From positions 1 to 64,000 of the forward strand of contig NZ_BJFL01000012.1 in NCBI RefSeq assembly GCF_005405885.1: a DNA stretch of 64,000 nucleotides, in the 5' to 3' direction. How positions within the stretch are numbered: position 1 is the first letter of the stretch; the number at the start of each line of letters is the position of its first letter. Positions 9,586 to 18,290 of the stretch are shown one piece after another. The DNA is from Gandjariella thermophila. GTDB lineage: Bacteria > Actinomycetota > Actinomycetes > Mycobacteriales > Pseudonocardiaceae. Position numbers and translations under genes: made by a program. The notes beneath the pieces were generated by a model. It was given only the letters and a program-made list of their open reading frames with translations, had not been told where the DNA came from and did not search any database.

Positions 9586-10922
9586 CCGGCGGGCCCGAGC
9601 ACGCGGTCCAGGTAGTCGTTGCGGAACACCCCGGCCGGGTCCAGCTCCGCGCGCACCCGGCGGAAGTCCTCGAACCTCGGGTAGCGCTCGCGCAGCCCGG
9701 CCGCATCCATGCCGTGCAGCTTGCCCCAGTGCGGCCGGCCGCCGTGCGCCGCGGCGATGGCCTCGAAGGCGTCGAAGTACTCGCGGTACGGCATGCCGAG
9801 GAACTGGTGCACCGCCACGTACGCGGTCTCCCGGCGGTACGCGGTGGACAGCCAGATGTCGTCCGCGGCCGCGACCCGCACCTCGACCGGCACGATCACC
9901 GGGTGCGGCAGCACACGTACCGCCGACCGCAGCTCGGCCAGCACGTCGTGCAGGCGTTCCCGGGGTAAGGCGTACTCCGACTCAACGAACCGCACCCGCC
10001 GTGGCGTGGTGAACACCCGGTACGACGCGTCCGAGTAGGCGCGCTCGGACAGCAACGCGCCGCACATCCGGTTCAGCCGGGGGACCAGCCGGGGCACCGC
10101 CCGGCCCAGCCGGCAGACCAGACCGAACGCGGCGTTCTCCATCACCTCGTACTCGTAGAACCTGCGGAGGGGATGCATCGGCCGCGCCGGGGTGCCCTGC
10201 GGCAGCCGCTCGTTTCGCTTGACCAGCACCCGGTCGGAGTGGACGAACCAGTGGAACTCCACGTGGTCCTCGCGCTCGGTCAGGTCGCCGAACTCGGCCA
10301 GCACCGCGTCCAGCCGCGCCGGGTACTCGTGGGCACGCACCACGAACGCCGGCACGCAGCGCAGGGTCACCGTGCTGATCACGCCGAGCGCGCCCAGCCC
10401 GACCCGGGCCGCGGCGAACAGCTCGGGCCGCTCGTCCTCGGCGCAGCGCAGCACCGACCCGTCCGCCGTCACCAGCTCCAGTGCGTGCACTCCGGTGGCC
10501 AGCCCGCCGAACCGCGCCCCGGTGCCGTGGGTGCCGGTGGAGATCGCGCCCGCGACAGTCTGCCGGTCGATGTCTCCGAGATTGGGCAGTGCCAGCCCGA
10601 GCGCCGCCAGCTCCGCGTTGAGCCGGTGCAGCGGGGTGCCGGCCCGCACGGTGACCAGCTCACCGTCCACCGCGACCACGCCCGACCAGGCGGCCAGGTC
10701 CACCGCGACCCCGGAGGTGGTCGCGACGCCGGTGAACGAGTGGCCGCTGCCCCTCGGCCGCACGGCAAGGCCGTCCCGCGCGGCCGAGGCGACCGCCTCG
10801 GCGATCTCCTCGGTGCTGCGCGGGCGGGCCACCCTGGCGGGTGCGCAACTCGCCGTGCGGGCCCAGTTCGTCCACCGCACGGCCCCTGCCGCGGCGGCCT
10901 GGCCGACGGGTCGAGCGGGCAC
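9582..10922 (-). CDS. FAD-linked sugar-1,4-lactone oxidase (D-arabinono-1,4-lactone oxidase family)
   Basis: 446 residues from the GTG at 10922, which has GGAGG 5 bases upstream; a TTG at 10964 would add 14 residues without such support. The N-terminal PCMH-type FAD domain contains RPRGSGHSFTG, GDIDRQTVAGAISTGTHGTG (about 105-125) and a GLGALGVIS segment. The C-terminal ALO domain ends in HWGKLHGMDAAGLRERYP...DFRRVRAELDPAGVFRNDYL. Members oxidise aldonolactones such as gulono- or arabinono-lactone with oxygen, or related sugars such as xylitol. The gene is divergent from the amino acid deaminase/aldolase gene (11055). Confidence 0.88.
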   Translation of the reverse strand: MPARPVGQAAAAGAVRWTNWARTASCAPARVARPRSTEEIAEAVASAARDGLAVRPRGSGHSFTGVATTSGVAVDLAAWSGVVAVDGELVTVRAGTPLHRLNAELAALGLALPNLGDIDRQTVAGAISTGTHGTGARFGGLATGVHALELVTADGSVLRCAEDERPELFAAARVGLGALGVISTVTLRCVPAFVVRAHEYPARLDAVLAEFGDLTEREDHVEFHWFVHSDRVLVKRNERLPQGTPARPMHPLRRFYEYEVMENAAFGLVCRLGRAVPRLVPRLNRMCGALLSERAYSDASYRVFTTPRRVRFVESEYALPRERLHDVLAELRSAVRVLPHPVIVPVEVRVAAADDIWLSTAYRRETAYVAVHQFLGMPYREYFDAFEAIAAAHGGRPHWGKLHGMDAAGLRERYPRFEDFRRVRAELDPAGVFRNDYLDRVLGPAG

Positions 10923-11007
10923 GGCAACCTCCAACCGGTAAGAGCTGTTCGCCCGGCCGAACAACCGAACGTCCCCCGCGCACTGTGAGCTGGTGCACAG
11001 AAAATAG

Positions 11008-11022
11008 GTGAAAGCTATTCAC
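11008..11022. promoter_or_regulatory. inverted repeat between divergent genes
   Basis: GTGAA and TTCAC arms (11008-11012, 11018-11022) flank AGCTA. The site lies in the 132-base divergent region between the lactone oxidase and deaminase/aldolase genes, about 20 bases upstream of the latter's -10 box, and may be a shared operator. Confidence 0.4.
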
Positions 11023-11041
11023 ATCTCAACCGCCACGGACG

Positions 11042-11047
11042 TACCGT
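11042..11047 (+). promoter_or_regulatory. -10 box TACCGT of a leaderless transcript
   Basis: TACCGT ends 7 bases before the GTG at 11055 with no ribosome site in between. Confidence 0.45.
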
Positions 11048-11054
11048 TACTCGG

Positions 11055-12251
11055 GTGTCAGCCAAGCAGTCGAGCCTGCGGTACGACACGGCGACGAAGT
11101 CCTTCGACCCGCCGTTCGCCGTGGTGGACCTCGACGCGTTCGAGCGGAACGCGGCGGACCTGGTGCGCCGCGCGGGCGGGCGGCCCATCCGGGTCGCCAC
11201 CAAGTCGGTGCGCTGCCGGCACCTGCTGGAACGCGTGCTCGGCATGCCGGGGTTCACCGGGCTGATGTGCTACTCGCTGACCGAGGCGCTGTGGCTGTCC
11301 CGGCTCGGCAGCACCGACGACCTGCTGATCGGCTACCCCACGGTGGACCGCTCGGCGCTGCGCGACCTGGCCGCGGACGAGCGGGCCGGGAACACGGTCA
11401 CCGTGATGGTCGACTCCACCGCACACCTCGACGTGGTGGACGACGCGCTCGGGCCGGCGCACCCGGAGGTGCGGGTGTGCCTGGAGGTGGACGCGGGCTG
11501 GCGCCCGCTGCCCGGGGTGCACGTCGGCCCGCTCCGCTCGCCGGTGCGCACGCCGGCTCAGGCGGCGGCGCTGGCCCGGCACATCGCCGACCGCCCCGGA
11601 TTCCGGCTGGTCGGCCTGATGGCCTACGAGGGGCAGATCGCCGGCATCGGCGACGCCCCGCCGGGACGCCCGCTGCGCGGCGCCGTGGTGCGCTGGATGC
11701 GACGCCGATCCGCGGCCGAACTCGCCGAGCGCCGGGCCGCCGTGGTGGCCGCGGTGCGCGCCGAGGCGGACCTGGAGTTCGTCAACGGCGGCGGCACCGG
11801 GAGCCTGGAGAGCACCGCCGCCGAGCCCGCGATCACCGAACTGACCGCGGGGTCCGGGCTGCTCGGCCCGGCGCTCTTCGACGGCTACCGGGGCTTCCGG
11901 CCGCAGCCGGCGGCGCTGTTCGCGCTGCCCGTGGTGCGCCGCCCGGGGCGCCGGTCAGCCACCCTGTTCGCCGGCGGCTACCTGGCCTCCGGGCCGGCCG
12001 ACCGGGACAGGCTGCCTCGGCCGCACGCACCGGCCGGGTTGCGGCTGCGCGCCCTGGAGGGGGCCGGCGAGGTGCAGACCCCGGTCCTCGGCCGGGCCGC
12101 GGCCGGGCTGGCGCTGGGCGACCGGGTATGGCTGCGCCACGCCAAGGCCGGGGAGTTGGCCGAGCGGTTCACCGAATTCCATCTCGTCCGCGGGGACACC
12201 GTGGCGCGGACCGTTCCCACCTATCGCGGCGAGGGGCGCTGCTTCGGTTGA
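11055..12251 (+). CDS. PLP-dependent amino acid deaminase/aldolase (alanine racemase fold)
   Basis: 398 residues. The N-terminal alanine-racemase-type barrel contains the PLP lysine in RPIRVATKSVRCRHLL (about residue 50) and a FVNGGGTGSLESTA phosphate-binding loop (about 236-249). The C-terminal beta domain carries the paired zinc-site-like residues of the D-threonine aldolase/D-serine dehydratase group (VWLRHAKAGELAERF). Known relatives degrade D-amino acids or 3-hydroxy amino acids; the exact substrate cannot be read from sequence. Start is GTG with a -10 box just upstream, so leaderless. It is divergent from the lactone oxidase. Confidence 0.85.
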   Translation: MSAKQSSLRYDTATKSFDPPFAVVDLDAFERNAADLVRRAGGRPIRVATKSVRCRHLLERVLGMPGFTGLMCYSLTEALWLSRLGSTDDLLIGYPTVDRSALRDLAADERAGNTVTVMVDSTAHLDVVDDALGPAHPEVRVCLEVDAGWRPLPGVHVGPLRSPVRTPAQAAALARHIADRPGFRLVGLMAYEGQIAGIGDAPPGRPLRGAVVRWMRRRSAAELAERRAAVVAAVRAEADLEFVNGGGTGSLESTAAEPAITELTAGSGLLGPALFDGYRGFRPQPAALFALPVVRRPGRRSATLFAGGYLASGPADRDRLPRPHAPAGLRLRALEGAGEVQTPVLGRAAAGLALGDRVWLRHAKAGELAERFTEFHLVRGDTVARTVPTYRGEGRCFG

Positions 12252-12329
12252 CCCCTCTTCACCGGGTGGAGCCAAGCTGACCTGCATTTTTCAGCGCAGA
12301 ACCGGCACCGTTCGGCGAATGGAAACGAT

Positions 12330-12351
12330 CACCGGGCCGGCCGGCCCGGTG
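12330..12351. terminator. perfect 22-base palindrome between convergent genes
   Basis: Arms CACCGGGCCGG (12330-12340) and its exact complement (12341-12351) are contiguous. It lies between the ends of the convergent deaminase/aldolase and TetR genes and is followed by further GGCCGG-rich repeats. There is no T run, so it would act as an actinobacterial hairpin-only terminator for both strands. Confidence 0.5.
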
Positions 12352-12411
12352 TCGCTGGACCGGCCGGACGGCCCTCGCCGGCCGGGGCCACTGGGCCGGT
12401 CTGAATGACGC

Positions 12412-13035
12412 TCACTGGGGTTCGCCCAGGCGAGTGGACAGGTAGCCCTTGATCATGGCCTTGGCCTCGTTGAGCACCGTGTCGTCACCCCGGGGATCGC
12501 GGCGGAAGGCCAGCTTGAACACGCCGTCCGCGGCCTCTACGGCGACCGCGATGGGCAACCGGATGTCGTCCGCGGGAATGTCGAACTGCGCGGCGATCAG
12601 CCCGGCCAGCCGCTCCGCGACCACCGTGTTGTTGTCCCTGCGGTCGTCCAGCAGGCGAAGGTCCACCACGTCGCCGAAGTGCAGCTTGGCGAAGCCGGGT
12701 ACCTCGCGGTGCATGGTCACGTACACGTCGATCACCGTGTCGACCGCGTGCCACCAGTGCTCCAGCCGGGTCGTGCTGAACCGGTCGACCACGGTTGCCA
12801 TGAACCTGTCCAGGTTGCGCAGGGTCAGCGCCTGCACGACGGCCCGCTTGTCCGGGAAGAACTGGTACAGCGAGCCGACCGCGACCCCGGCCCGCTCGGC
12901 GATCAGGGTGGTGGTCACGCCGTCGTAGCCGACCTCGTCGACGAGCGAGGCGCAGGCCGCCAGCATCCGCTCGACCCGCTGCGTGCTGCGTTGCTGCACC
13001 GGCCGCCGGCGCAGTGGGGCGGCATGCGTTGACAC
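12412..13035 (-). CDS. TetR-family transcriptional regulator
   Basis: 207 residues from the GTG at 13035, which follows GGAGGAGGG. The N-terminal helix-turn-helix is clear: RMLAACASLVDEVGYDGVTT, then IAERAGVAVGSLYQFFPDKRAVVQAL (about 45-70). The C-terminal ligand domain (WWHAVDTVIDVYVTMHREVPG...) is the variable effector-binding part. It should repress its own or neighbouring genes until it binds a small ligand. The adjacent genes are convergent on one side and 485 bases away on the other, so its target is not obvious. Confidence 0.9.
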   Translation of the reverse strand: MSTHAAPLRRRPVQQRSTQRVERMLAACASLVDEVGYDGVTTTLIAERAGVAVGSLYQFFPDKRAVVQALTLRNLDRFMATVVDRFSTTRLEHWWHAVDTVIDVYVTMHREVPGFAKLHFGDVVDLRLLDDRRDNNTVVAERLAGLIAAQFDIPADDIRLPIAVAVEAADGVFKLAFRRDPRGDDTVLNEAKAMIKGYLSTRLGEPQ

Positions 13036-13519
13036 GGTCCCTCCTCCATCAGTCGGCCTGCCCATCTTGCCCGGTACCGAGCAGTCGCGGACGGCCGGTT
13101 GGCGTCGTGAGGCGGGACACGCTCGGCGCGCCGGATCGGTGGCGGCGGTCTCTGGTCGGCGAGCGCGTGGCCGGCCTCTGCCCGGGAATACCCGGTGACG
13201 CCGCCGTAGACCACCGTGCCCCGATTTCTCCGCGTTCCCGACATGGTGACGGCGCTGGCGCCCGTCCGGGGAAACGGGCACCAGCGCCGGGCTTGGAGAC
13301 CGCGGGCCGGTACCGGTCGGGGGGAGGGGAGCACAGCGGCACCGGCCCACGGAAGTCTGTTCGGTTGTGTGCGTGCCGGCGGTGCCGCCGACCGGGAGGC
13401 CGGCGAGCCCGGTTCGCCGCGGTCGGGGGCACGGACGACCCGGGCCGCCGGCATGGAGGCGGTTGCTCGACCGATCCCGCGTCGGGGAGTTCGGGCCGGC
13501 CGGACCGCCCGTCCTGGTG
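13036..13519. other. gap without a supported gene
   Basis: 485 bases upstream of the TetR gene. Open frames cross it in several frames because of the high GC, but none has a start signal or known motif. It presumably includes the TetR promoter; I could not place the boxes. Confidence 0.5.
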
Positions 13520-13918
13520 CTAGTGCGCTCCGGCGACCGCCGGGCGGACGGCCGCGGGCGGCGCCGAGGTGGTGCCGCGGAGATGGCGGGCCGGCCGGGG
13601 GGCGAGCGCACCGGCGACCAGGTGCTCGTATGCGGCGCGCCACACCGAGCAGGGCGACTTCTGCTGGCGCCACCGGGTCGAGCACTGCGGGCAGTTACCC
13701 CGCTCGTCGGGCTCGTGCTCGGCGAGCAGCGCCCGCCACCCCTCGGTCAGCCGGGGCAGTTCGGACCGCGCGACGGACAGCAAGGAGGGGGCGTCGGCGC
13801 GGGTGGCGAGTTCGGAGAGCATGTCGAGCCGCTCCCACACCGCGTTCCGCAGAACCTGGCCGAGTATCGCGTCCACTGGAGACTCACCGTCACCTTTCCG
13901 CCTGGTCGGCGGCTTCAC
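13520..13918 (-). CDS. small cysteine-containing hypothetical protein
   Basis: 132 residues from the GTG at 13918, overlapping the end of the upstream gene (stop 13890) by 29 bases; a GTG at 13876 is a possible shorter start. The first 60 residues are helical (DAILGQVLRNAVWERLDMLSELA). A NCPQCSTRWRQQKSPCSVW segment has a CxxC plus a third cysteine that could bind zinc. The C-terminal 25 residues are low-complexity. It forms a two-gene unit with the 110-residue protein. I do not recognise a named family; function unknown. Confidence 0.65.
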   Translation of the reverse strand: MKPPTRRKGDGESPVDAILGQVLRNAVWERLDMLSELATRADAPSLLSVARSELPRLTEGWRALLAEHEPDERGNCPQCSTRWRQQKSPCSVWRAAYEHLVAGALAPRPARHLRGTTSAPPAAVRPAVAGAH

Positions 13919-14222
13919 GTAGGGCTGTCCGCAACTGGCCGAGCTGGCCGGCGGACAGTACCGCGGTCTCGCCGGGCGGCCCGACGAGCACCACTGTTCC
14001 CCGGTCGGCGAGCACGGTGAGGCATCTGTCCCGGTTGCCCACGTCCCGGCAGCGGATGCGCCACCAGCGTCGGTTACCCGTGGACCCTACCCAGCCGGAC
14101 GCTGGCTCGGAGCCGTCTTCGGCATCCGCGGGCGCTGGTCCGGCGCCCCGTGCCAACTCCACCAGCTCCACTGCGGTGGCCCCCTCCGTAGCTCGCTCTC
14201 TGTGCCGGAGTACTAGCTCCAT
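13890..14222 (-). CDS. small hypothetical protein, first gene of a pair
   Basis: 110 residues. It begins MELVLRHRERATEGATAVELVEL and contains RRWWRIRCRDVGNRDRCLTVLADRG followed by TVVLVGPPGETAVLSAGQL, giving a small beta-rich fold. The C-terminal helix QLGQLRTALREAADQAER is followed by the next gene with overlap. On the minus strand TAGGTT (14237-14232) lies 9 bases before the ATG, so the message may be leaderless. The pair is divergent from the XRE/TPR regulator at 14413 and may be under its control; that is inference. Confidence 0.65.
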   Translation of the reverse strand: MELVLRHRERATEGATAVELVELARGAGPAPADAEDGSEPASGWVGSTGNRRWWRIRCRDVGNRDRCLTVLADRGTVVLVGPPGETAVLSAGQLGQLRTALREAADQAER

Positions 14223-14274
14223 GCTTACAACAACCTAGATTGGGGGGTATGAGGGCCGGATGGGGTCCTGTAGC

Positions 14275-14332
14275 GCTGATCGGCCGCCCCCCCACGGTAA
14301 GCGGTCGGCCAAGTTCGGCTGCGCCGATCAGC
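14275..14332. promoter_or_regulatory. 10-base inverted repeat upstream of the XRE regulator
   Basis: GCTGATCGGC (14275-14284) and GCCGATCAGC (14323-14332) are perfect complements separated by 38 bases, in the divergent region before the XRE gene at 14413. They could be operator half-sites for looping or arms of a leader RNA stem. Confidence 0.4.
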
Positions 14333-14412
14333 CTCGCCGAAGCACACTTCTCCAGGCTGGATCAATGCCTTTACTCTGCGCTTGACGCCCGACGGACTGT
14401 GAGGGGTCGCAA

Positions 14413-15783
14413 ATGAATACCATCGGTTCCGGTGGCTCTCCCGTTACACCCGACGTGTGGGAGTCCCAGGAGATGCGGGACGCTCTGCTGAACCGCGACG
14501 TCAGCACCGTGTACCGGCTGCTGCGGCGGTACGGGGTCTCGCAGCGCCAGATCGCGGCGTACACCGGCCAGTCACAGTCCGAGGTGTCGGAGATCCTCAA
14601 GGGGCGGCAGGTCATGGCCTATGACGTGCTGGCGAGGATCGCCGACGGGCTCAACATTCCGAGGGGATACATGGGCCTCGCCTACGACGAGGCGACGGCA
14701 GTGAGAGTCGCCGTAGCCACGGACGACTCCCAGGCTGAGGAGGACGAGTCGGTGAAGCGTCGGAGGTTCCTCGCGCACGCCGCGGCCGTCACCATGGGTG
14801 CGGCCGTGTTCGGCGCGGACTCCGGGTCGTGGGTACAGAACCCCACTCAGACCCCGGCTCCAGGGCGGATCGGCATGACGGACGTCCGGCAGGTGGAAGC
14901 GGCCACCCGGGCCCTGCGCGCGCTGGACTTCCAGTACGGGGGTGGTTTCTGCCGCGACGCGGTCGTGGCGCAACTGTCGTGGGGCCAGCAACTGCTGGGG
15001 GCCTGCGGCTCGCAGCCGGTGAAGGAGCGCCTGTTCGTCGCCCTTGCCGACCTGCAGAACCTCGCCGGGTGGACGTCGTTCGACGTGGGGTTGGTGGACT
15101 CCGCCCGCAACCACTTCGCCAAGGCGCTGGAGCTGGCCAAGCAGGGCAACAACGATCACCTGGTGGCCAACATCCTCTACCGGATGGGCCGGGTGTACCT
15201 GCACCAGGAGGCGCCCAACGACGCGCTGAAGCTGTTCCAGCTCGGGCAGATCGCCGCCCAGGAGGCGGGCTCCGAGCTCGCCGTCGCGGTGCTTTGCGCC
15301 AACGAGGCGTGGGCATACGCCCTGATGGGCAAGGCGGACCAGGCGCAGAAGCTGCTCGGCCGGACCAAGGACGAGTTCGCCCGCGCGGACGTGCAGAACG
15401 CCGAGGCGTGGGTGCGGTTCTTCGACGAGAACGACCTGCACGCGATGATCGGCACGGTCTACACGGTGCTCGCGCAGCGCGTCGACCGGAAGTACACCAG
15501 GTTCGCCATCCCCGCGATGACCAGGGCGGTCGAGTCCTACGGCGACGAGATGACCAGGAACAAGGCGTTCAACATGACCTTCCTGGCCACCGACCACCTG
15601 ATCGAGGGCGACATCGACCACGGAGCGCGGATCGGGCGCAAGGCCGTCGAGCTGGCCGAGGGGCTGAAGTCCAGCCGGGCCAGGGACCGGATGCTGCCGC
15701 TCAAGCAGGAGACCGACAAGCGGCGGAACAACCCCGACGCGCGGGACCTCTCCGAGCGCATCGCGAAGTTCATCGGGGTGTAG
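14413..15783 (+). CDS. XRE-family regulator with TPR-like C-terminus
   Basis: 456 residues. An N-terminal lambda-repressor-type HTH spans about 35-85 (YRLLRRYGVSQRQIAAYTGQ, SQSEVSEILKGRQ). A short linker with VKRRRFLAHAAAVTMG (about 116-131) looks like a twin-arginine-like or hydrophobic patch. The rest is tetratricopeptide-like (RDAVVAQLSWGQQLLGACG..., KALELAKQGNNDHLVANILYRMGRVYLHQEAP). Such HTH-TPR proteins regulate development or peptide signalling in actinomycetes. GAGGGGTC precedes the ATG by 6-7 bases. The next gene follows 12 bases after the stop, so they are likely cotranscribed. Confidence 0.85.
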   Translation: MNTIGSGGSPVTPDVWESQEMRDALLNRDVSTVYRLLRRYGVSQRQIAAYTGQSQSEVSEILKGRQVMAYDVLARIADGLNIPRGYMGLAYDEATAVRVAVATDDSQAEEDESVKRRRFLAHAAAVTMGAAVFGADSGSWVQNPTQTPAPGRIGMTDVRQVEAATRALRALDFQYGGGFCRDAVVAQLSWGQQLLGACGSQPVKERLFVALADLQNLAGWTSFDVGLVDSARNHFAKALELAKQGNNDHLVANILYRMGRVYLHQEAPNDALKLFQLGQIAAQEAGSELAVAVLCANEAWAYALMGKADQAQKLLGRTKDEFARADVQNAEAWVRFFDENDLHAMIGTVYTVLAQRVDRKYTRFAIPAMTRAVESYGDEMTRNKAFNMTFLATDHLIEGDIDHGARIGRKAVELAEGLKSSRARDRMLPLKQETDKRRNNPDARDLSERIAKFIGV

Positions 15784-15795
15784 CGGGCGGCGGTT

Positions 15796-16713
15796 ATGTC
15801 GGTCACCCTCACGGACGCCCCGCTGGACGGTCGGTTCACCCGGGACCGGTTGCGGGCCGCGCTCGCCGAGATCTGCGCCGGCGTCGGCCTGGATCCGCGC
15901 GGCGCGCGGCTGCTGCGCTTCACCAGCAACGCGGTGTTCCGGCTGGCCGACCAGCCGATCGTGGTGCGCATCGTCGGTTCCCGGGCGATGCAGCACCGGG
16001 TGGGCAAGCTCGTCCGGGTGGCCCGCTGGCTGGCCGAGCACGACGTGCCCGCGGTGCGCCTGGTGCCCGGCCTGGAGCAGCCCGTGCACGCTGCCGGGTA
16101 CGTGGCGACGCTGTGGGAACTCGCCCCGGAGGCCGGCCCACGGCCCGGCGCGGGCGACCTGGCCCGGCTGCTCCGCCGGCTGCACGAGCTTCCCCCGCCG
16201 CCCTTCGACCTGCCCCGCTGGGCGCCGCTGGACGACGTGCGCCGGCGGGTGGCGGACGCCGAGGAGCTGGCCCCGGCGGACCGGCGGTTCCTGATGGACC
16301 GGTGCGCCGAGGTGCAGGCCAAGCTGGACAGGCTGCGGTTCCCCCTACCACCCGGCGTGGTGCACGGCGACGCGCACCTGGGCAACCTCATCCCCACCCG
16401 GGACGGGCCGGTGCTCTGCGACTTCGACTCCACCTGCTTCGGCCCGAGGGAGTGGGATCTCACCCCGCTGCCGGTGGGCGTCCAGCGGTTCGGCCACCCG
16501 CCGCCGTGGCACCGCACGCTCGCCCGAGAGTACGGGTTCGACGTCACCGGGTGGTCCGGGTTCGCCGTGCTCCGCGAGGCGCGCGAGCTGAAGCTGACCA
16601 CCAGCGTGTTGCCGATCCTGCGCAGCAACCCGGATGTGCGGGTGGAACTGCGACGCCGGCTGGCGGCGTTCCGCTCCGGCGATACCTCCGAACGGTGGGC
16701 GCCGTTCCGCTGA
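15796..16713 (+). CDS. aminoglycoside phosphotransferase-family kinase
   Basis: 305 residues. The catalytic loop VVHGDAHLGNLI (about 186-197) and the metal-binding CDFDST (about 206-211) identify the APH/choline-kinase fold. The N-lobe has FTSNAVFRLADQPIVVRIVG. These enzymes transfer phosphate from ATP to a hydroxyl of antibiotics, sugars or metabolites. In actinomycetes this pair with the HTH-TPR protein is common and probably not an antibiotic resistance gene. It begins 12 bases after the regulator stops. Confidence 0.85.
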   Translation: MSVTLTDAPLDGRFTRDRLRAALAEICAGVGLDPRGARLLRFTSNAVFRLADQPIVVRIVGSRAMQHRVGKLVRVARWLAEHDVPAVRLVPGLEQPVHAAGYVATLWELAPEAGPRPGAGDLARLLRRLHELPPPPFDLPRWAPLDDVRRRVADAEELAPADRRFLMDRCAEVQAKLDRLRFPLPPGVVHGDAHLGNLIPTRDGPVLCDFDSTCFGPREWDLTPLPVGVQRFGHPPPWHRTLAREYGFDVTGWSGFAVLREARELKLTTSVLPILRSNPDVRVELRRRLAAFRSGDTSERWAPFR

Positions 16714-16871
16714 TCGCCCGTGCCCGCGCGCCGACGCGTAACGCCGGCCCCCGGGGAAGCGAATCCAGGAGCGGAGGCCAGCGGAAGCGGGACACCTGCC
16801 CGCACGGGAGGGTCCGCCGGCCACTTTCGCGCCTCCGTGGCGCCCCGAGGCCGGCGAGGTGAACTGTCACG

Positions 16872-17180
16872 GTGTTGGGTATCGGTGCTCGTTTCGGCGT
16901 TCCACGTTGGCGGGCCAGGCGGGCGCAACGCTCCGCCGAACTTCTCGACGAGGTGGTGGACGCGCAGCTTCCGCTGCTGTCCTCGCTGGCCGAGGACAGT
17001 CGCCGCCGCGCGGCCGACTACCTGGCCGAACTGGTCATGCTCGGCCAGGCGTACCGGCACTACGCCGCTGGCTGGATCGACCGGCGCGAGTTGGAGCGGC
17101 GCGGCAGCGCCGCGGTGGCCCGGCTGAACGCCATGCGCCAGCAGCGACCGCCGGCCGCGCAGTTCACCGAGCGGGACTGA
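16872..17180 (+). CDS. small helical hypothetical protein
   Basis: 102 residues from a GTG at 16872, with GAGGTGAA about 7 bases upstream. It begins basic (FGVPRWRARRAQRSAELLDEV) and continues as amphipathic helices (LADYLAELVMLGQAYRHYAAGWIDRRELERRG, approximately). The W-IDRRE-ERRG segment resembles a short SHOCT-like helix pair. No family is recognised. It stands alone between the phosphotransferase and the convergent copD gene. Confidence 0.6.
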   Translation: MLGIGARFGVPRWRARRAQRSAELLDEVVDAQLPLLSSLAEDSRRRAADYLAELVMLGQAYRHYAAGWIDRRELERRGSAAVARLNAMRQQRPPAAQFTERD

Positions 17181-17258
17181 TCCGCCCGGCCGCTGTCCCG
17201 CTGGCCCGCATGGAGCAGCTCGGCGACCCGGACGGACCGCTCACCGCCCGGTGCCCGG

Positions 17259-18290
17259 TCAGGAGATCACCGGGGTGCGGGTGAGTACCACGGCGATGCC
17301 GAAGGCCAGGCCCATCACGGCCAGTTCGGTGGCCGCCCAGCCGGCCAGCGCGGTGCGCTCGTGCCGGACGATCCTGGGCAGCAGCCGGTACCGGATGATC
17401 GCGCCGAGCGCCGCCAGCGTGACCAGGCACGCGACCTTGACCAGCACCAGCCGGCCGTACCCGGTGGTCGCCAGTGCGGTGTACCAGTGGATGCCGGGGG
17501 TCAGGTACAGCTCGAACCACCCGTTGAACACGCCGGTCACGGCCACTGTTGCCAGCGCGATGGTGGCCAGCCGGGAGAACCGGGGCAGCACGTCGGCGAG
17601 CAGCCCCCGGTTGGTGGCGAGCAGTGTGACCGCCGCGGCCAGCCCGCCCGTCCAGGCCACCGCCGCCATGACGTGCAGCTCCATCGAGATCATGCTGAGG
17701 TCGTGCAGGTTCACGCCGGTGTTGGCGGCGTGGCCGGTCACCGGTAGCGGCAGCACCGCGAACATCGCGACCACGATGCGCAACTCGGCCGGCACCGTCT
17801 CGCCCCAGCGCACCGCGAGCACCGCGACGACCAGGTACGCCAGCGCGCACGCGGCCACGATGACCAGACCCTCGCCGGCCCCGATCCGCCGCACGTAGCC
17901 GGCCACGTCGCCAACCGTGACCGGCTCGCCAGGGTGGAGTTCGGCGGTCTGCAGCACCAGTGCGGCCAGTGCGGCCACCACCCACACCGCCGAGGTGACC
18001 ACCGCGGCCGGCCGGGCGACCGCGAGCACCGGCTCGGTGTGCGCCGGGCGGTCGAAGCCGAGCAGCTTGGGCAGCAGGCTCAGCCCCACGGTGACCAGCG
18101 CCGCGAGGTCGAGCAGCACCCGCGCCACCGGAACGCCGTACCGGATCATCGGGCCGGGGCCGACCAGCCCGGGCACCGGCGGCTGCGCGGTGGCCGCGGT
18201 GCCGGCGAGCACGCCGACAACCGCGGCCACCACGAGTCCGGTGACCAGCCAGGGCCGCGCCGTCCGGCCGCGGACCGCGCCGCGGGTCAC
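17259..18290 (-). CDS. copD: CopD-family copper membrane protein
   Basis: 343 residues from the GTG at 18290, which overlaps the copC stop codon as GTGA. It has about eight to nine transmembrane helices. The conserved C-terminal CopD part has HDLSMISMELHVMAAVAWTGGL (about 215-235, with histidine and methionine residues positioned for copper) and GRLVLVKVACLVTLAALGA. CopD is thought to bring periplasmic copper delivered by CopC across the membrane. It is the third member of ycnI-copC-copD. Confidence 0.88.
   Translation of the reverse strand: MTRGAVRGRTARPWLVTGLVVAAVVGVLAGTAATAQPPVPGLVGPGPMIRYGVPVARVLLDLAALVTVGLSLLPKLLGFDRPAHTEPVLAVARPAAVVTSAVWVVAALAALVLQTAELHPGEPVTVGDVAGYVRRIGAGEGLVIVAACALAYLVVAVLAVRWGETVPAELRIVVAMFAVLPLPVTGHAANTGVNLHDLSMISMELHVMAAVAWTGGLAAAVTLLATNRGLLADVLPRFSRLATIALATVAVTGVFNGWFELYLTPGIHWYTALATTGYGRLVLVKVACLVTLAALGAIIRYRLLPRIVRHERTALAGWAATELAVMGLAFGIAVVLTRTPVIS

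Noticed and set aside
15796-16713. Antibiotic resistance gene
   Set aside because: The APH fold is shared by many metabolic kinases, and pairing with an HTH-TPR regulator without any drug-linked context does not support resistance.
14829-16862. 677-residue plus-strand frame overlapping the regulator and phosphotransferase
   Set aside because: An Arg/Gly/Ala/Pro-rich frame-shifted reading of two genes that have clear HTH and APH motifs.
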